From positions 10,440,544-10,504,543 of the forward strand of contig OX393582.1 of NCBI GenBank assembly GCA_947652605.1: a stretch of DNA of 64,000 nt. Reading direction: 5' to 3'. The notes beneath the pieces were generated by a model that worked only from the letters and a program-made list of their open reading frames with translations, ran no database searches and was not told the origin of the DNA. Position numbers and translations under genes: made by a program. Source of the DNA: Elmis aenea. Taxonomy: Eukaryota; Arthropoda; Insecta; Coleoptera; Elmidae. Below are positions 59,721 to 64,000 of this stretch, piece by piece. Positions within the stretch are counted from its first letter, which is position 1; every line of letters begins with the position of its first letter.

Positions 59721-59885
59721 ATTTTGCTTTTTATTTTGCGTTCTTTAGTAACTTATAATTTACCTAATTTTGGAAGTGATCAATAAACTTAAAAAAAAGT
59801 AATACATAACCAAACAAGTTCATAGTTTGCTCAGAAGTTTGAGAATGGTAAGTATTATTGTATTCTGAATGTGTACTTTATTAAA

Positions 59886-60488
59886 CAGCAATATTTTTGT
59901 TCTACTGTGAAACAATTGAAAATCAACTGAAATAAATAACCTCAGATCTTCATTTTTTAAATATTTTTAAAACTATTGTTTCCAAAGCCCAGCAATATAT
60001 TTGTTCTACTGTGAAACAATTGAAAGTCAACTTAAATAAATAACCTCAGATCTTCATTTTTTTAAATATTTTTAAAACTTGTTTTCAAAGCCCAGCAATA
60101 TTTTTGTTCCTACTGTGAAACAATTGAAAGTCGACTAAAATATATAAGCTCAGATCTTCATTTTTTAAAACATTTTTGAAACAATTGTTTCCAAAGCCCA
60201 GCAATGTTTTTGTTTTACTGTGAAACAATTGAAAGTCTACTAAAATAAATAACCTCAGATATTCATTTTTTTTAAATATTTTTAAAACGATTGTTTCCAA
60301 AGCCCAGCAATATTTGTGTCCTACTGTGAAACAATTGAAAGTCAACTAAAATAAATAACCTCAGATCTTCATTTTTTTAAATATTTAAAAACAATTGTTT
60401 CCAAAGCCCAGCAATATTCCTACTGTGAAACAATTGAAAGTCAACTAAAATAAATAACCTCAGATCTCCATTTTTTTCAATATTTTAA
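59886..60488. repeat. 104-bp tandem repeat, about 5.8 copies
   Basis: Units start with CAGCAATAT at 59886, 59990, 60093, 60199, 60305 and 60409. Each contains CTACTGTGAAACAATTGAAA, AATAAATAACCTCAGATCTT and a T-run with TTTCCAAAGCC. Lengths vary from 103 to 106, mainly in T-runs. It lies about 170 bp after the actin poly(A) site. The minus-strand open frame within it is just the repeat. Confidence 0.92.
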
Positions 60489-63234
60489 TCATGCTTCTAC
60501 CATGCACTTTTGGTAAACTTTAACAAAATCAGTTTATCAGTTTTTGCTTCACAATATAATTATTACAGATTTTTGCCAGAAATGTAAGATTTTTTAAGTT
60601 AAACAAATTTTAAATTTCACTCACTGGTAACAATACTTTCAATGTTAATTTTTTGAATACCAGTTTATAAATATTATATTAATATTAAATTAATTTGTAC
60701 AAAATCAATTGATTAAAGCATATCTTTTCAATTTTAATGCTGACATGGCGAAACCTTAAATTTTCTTCACTGTTGATAGCTTTGCCTATAAAACTGGTGT
60801 TTGGTGAAGTGTTGAGAAATAAAATAATCTGATCAGTTATGAAATTGTTGGATAGGTACTCGAAGCATTTTTTTATTGGGTTTCAAGATTAAACTTCATA
60901 AAAGTGGTACTCTATTAATTTTCAGTAGAAATATAACTAAACCTTACTGTTTTATTAATTTTTGATAAACCAATGAAATAAACACATTGTTTTATTGATA
61001 GCTCATACTTAAAATTTTGTTAACAATTTATATTGTCCATAATCAGCAACTTCATGTTTGTTATAATTAAGTTAAATGAAATTTTATCTATTTTGCTTTA
61101 TCCCAATTTCAAATAAAAAAAATGTGTTACTTGGTCAGTCAAACAATCCAGTAGTGTTAGTTGTAAAAAAAAAGAAACTTGTTTCACAATTTTTTATTGC
61201 TCCAATTATCTCTGCATAAAAAATTTGAAATGTTTTAATGGTCTTGGTAACGTATTCACAGGTATAAAGGCACCTATAATAAAACTCAATAAAATACCTC
61301 TCTAGTTAGTAATTTCTATACATAATCTGTGAACAAAATTCCTAAGAATTTTAAACGCTTAAAAGATGTACATTATAAAACCTGTTTACATAACAACAAA
61401 CTAATGACTCAACCGAATCACAAAATGAATTTACAGATATGACTAACAATGTTGAACTTAAGTTTATCGGGTTTTAAACAATAATTGTTTTTAAAAATGC
61501 CTTTTTCGTTTTTATTTTGCTGTAAACAGAAGTATGTGACATTCAAACAAATGTGGGATAAACTGTGTGTTATTTTACATTCTTTTTTAAATATGTCATG
61601 TTGATATGAAAATGAAAGCTCAAGTGGTTGTTTTAACAAGAAACAAATTTAAACTTTTTTAATGACTAGTAAACAAATAAAAATTCAATATATGGTACTT
61701 TACTAAATGCAGATATTTCTATTTTTAAAAATAAATCATTCGAAACGATATAATAAATCAAAATTTAAGACATTAAAGTATCCTCTTAGCAAGGGCCCAC
61801 AGCCACAGCTACGGTGGGACCTAGGCCGAATAGGGGGCCAAAACAATTGTACATAATATTTTTGAGAAGAATTTATTTAGTTATGTTTATGTAAACTTTT
61901 GCATAAGTGCTGCAAAGATCTAATAAAACATTTTCTAAACATAAATTTTAAAAAATTAGGGGCCCTTTTACAAAAATCCGACTATTGAGTTGTTTTTTTG
62001 AAACAAACATGCCTATGTTATCAGATTTTTTTATATCACTTTCCATTTTGGCACTAGACTCGAAAAATAAAACTTCAAATATTCCAATTTGGTCCACCCT
62101 GTACAAATTAAATTTTTATACATATTAATTTTGTTTAAAATAAAATAGCACACTATAAGCCTTATATTTTTAGTAGTTTTTATTACTTTTTTGACATGCC
62201 ACAGTAATCCAAAAATTAATATTCAACTATTGTTCGTCATTAAAAATAATATATTTTTGTAATGTAATTATCAACAAATTAAAGTACCTAACTTTATTGT
62301 AATGTGTGTTTCTACTAGACAACACTTTTGAAGTTAACAGATACAATGACCAGTAAATGATAATTTTAAAAAAATTCTCACAAATGTTACAGTCAACCTT
62401 CATAAAATTTAAAATGCTTACCAAAATTTCAGTAGCAAATCTGATCATTATAATTATAATTTTGCAACTCTCTGATAGCAAACACATTTAAAAAAAAGAA
62501 TTGTTTTGCAAAATTCTTTGTGTTACATTGTTGTTGAATGACAAATCACAATGAACTTTGACATAGTCAGATAACTTCTGTTATTGTTTTTCTTGCATAC
62601 GATAAGTATTGTTATAAATACTTATTACATCATGCAGTAATAAAATCTTAAGTCGTTTTAATAATTTCTTGAACCCCGAATGCTCATATCTATAAATATA
62701 TTTTATGCGAATATGTAAATCTTTTAGGTAGAGCCCACCTTGAATTTAAAAAAATATTCTGCATGCGCAAGTTAATATCGCTACATTAATTAGTACACAT
62801 CAGTTGGGTGTGGTGTTTTATGTTTTCGAATTTTTGCACATACTTGAAGTATTCAAATTCTGCAGTAATAGTTTGCAATTATTAAATCGTAAAACACAAT
62901 TTACGTTCTGTTGCATTAATTTTGCATGTAAAGTGATACTCATTGATGATTTAATGGTTCAAATATTTTAGGTATTGATAAAACATGGTAACCATTAGCA
63001 ACAATAATAGGCTCTGTCTGTATTAATTTAATTTTATATAAGTTTAAAGATTTATTTTATCATTTCATTATACCTGACAAGACATTTACTAAACAGTATT
63101 ATATTCAAGATGGTGATGAGTTTTTTAAGTTAAAAAAAAAACAGTTGAAAATCTATGTTGCATCTACCAAATACGATTTTTAATTTTTTTGTTTTTTTTT
63201 TGTTTTTATAAAGTGGATAGTTATACCTTGGCAT
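60489..63234. other. AT-rich stretch with two element scraps
   Basis: No gene seen. A GC-rich scrap near 61793-61840 (GGGCCCACAG, GGGACCTAGGCCG) resembles the hAT end at 51955. TTTGGTCCACCCTG followed by TA (62102-62103) is a solitary CAGGGTG-class end. Confidence 0.4.
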
Positions 63235-63601
63235 CTTTGATTATGTAAATAGCACAAACTGCATCTACCAATAAGGAAAAATTAAGTTGGTTGTCATAAA
63301 ACAAAAACGAATCAACCCAGAAAAAATTAATGATAACCAGCTCATTCGGCTTCAAAAGTTGCCTAGGCAATGTTGTTACACATTTGAAATATTTCATACG
63401 TTAAAGGAGTTATAGACGATTTTCAAAAATCGTATTTTCCGGTTTTTCCTAATTTTCGCGGATATCGTTTGAGATATTTTCATATTTTCTTCGAATTATT
63501 ATTGAGCACCAAATTTAGCAACTTTGCCAAATTTAAACCTATACTGTAGCTATTATAATAAGCGAGATCCCCATGTTAAAACTCGAATTTCAAACACCTT
63601 G
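63235..63601. mobile_element. Half copy of the 13863-15274 foldback family
   Basis: ATTATGTAAATAGCACAAAC, ATTTTCAAAAATCGTATTTT, AGCAACTTTGCCAAATTTAA and GCGAGATCCCCATG match the right arm, ending CAAACACCTTG followed by TA (63602-63603). No left arm is present. Confidence 0.75.
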
Positions 63602-63603
63602 TA

Positions 63604-64000
63604 TACTGTATAGCTACATTGTGTATTTAAATTTAATGAAGACCAGTTTGGTCTAAAATTTCAACACAATCATTTTTATTAAGAACTATTTTGACCATGC
63701 ATTACAAAATTTTATTACATTTATTATATGGATGTATATTTCAAGGCCTTCTACTTATAATTTCCTTCATATTAAATTTTATTGTATTTGCAATACCACA
63801 AATTACTTTAAAGTTTAAAGTATAGAAAACATCATAAAAAGTTGAAACTGTGAGTAAATAAATAAATTGAATTACAATTTTCGCATTGATGAAGCAGAGC
63901 AAAGCAGTTTCTTAGTAGGACTTGAAAAATTCATTTTGTAAGACACGCAATTGTTTAATTAAAAACAATTACTTCAATATTACAATAGTTTGAGAGATGT
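63604..64000. other. AT-rich window end
   Basis: Nothing recognised. Confidence 0.35.

Noticed and set aside
60085..60345. 86-codon minus-strand ORF with internal protein repeats
   Set aside because: It is a reading of the 104-bp tandem array; the protein repeat merely follows the DNA repeat.

Overview
The window is eukaryotic and almost certainly from an insect. It is very AT-rich, intron-poor and crowded with degenerate transposons. Its one intact host gene is a 376-residue cytoplasmic actin of the insect Act5C type, with an intronless coding region and a 5'-UTR intron. The mix of RTE and jockey LINEs, hAT, piggyBac and mariner relics, and many palindromic elements ending in TA-CAGGGTG fits a large, repeat-rich genome, perhaps a beetle. 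The order is a guess from repeat style; species cannot be read from the sequence.

Layout. 1-0.7 kb: AT-rich, with a small inverted repeat at the edge. 0.7-4.77 kb: four nested transposons (outer foldback, inner foldback, hAT, piggyBac), each with a clean target-site duplication (TSD). 6.3-8.5 kb: two half foldbacks meeting at a shared TA, then a complete hAT with an 8-bp TSD. 9.7-12.69 kb: an RTE-clade LINE with a 16-bp TSD and a 5' inversion (twin priming). 13.86-15.27 kb: a foldback carrying the start of a DUF4817-type transposase in both arms. 16.66-20.03 kb: two neighbouring copies of a hAT that each carry the same foldback at the same internal site; one also holds a 549-bp RTE fragment. 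20-32.8 kb: mostly structureless AT-rich DNA with small MITEs, a MULE-like hairpin with a 9-bp TSD and a LINE 3' relic. 32.8-34.3 kb: foldback, jockey fragment and mariner fragment. 38.9-48.3 kb: two more jockey relics, TA-flanked foldbacks and a DNA transposon with a 195-codon ORF, long inverted ends and nine GGATATTGAACA-type repeats. 48.3-55.7 kb: tandem repeats and hAT-type ends. 56.6-59.7 kb: the actin gene. 59.9-60.5 kb: a 104-bp tandem array. The rest is AT-rich DNA with another half foldback.

How it works together. The actin gene appears to have two start regions, each preceded by an identical perfect CArG box, with a third CArG box inside the leader intron. This resembles the two-promoter arrangement known for Drosophila Act5C. 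Nothing else is an intact host gene. The other coding signals are transposon remnants with frameshifts, stops or lost catalytic residues; the best preserved is the 195-codon ORF at 42404-42991.

The strongest leads are the element with subterminal GGATATTGAACA repeats and a perfect 44-bp palindrome (41966-43511), the foldback whose arms both include a transposase start (13863-15274), the composite hAT-plus-foldback that multiplied as a unit (16661-20028), the nested stack (697-4766) and the twin-primed RTE (9714-12671).
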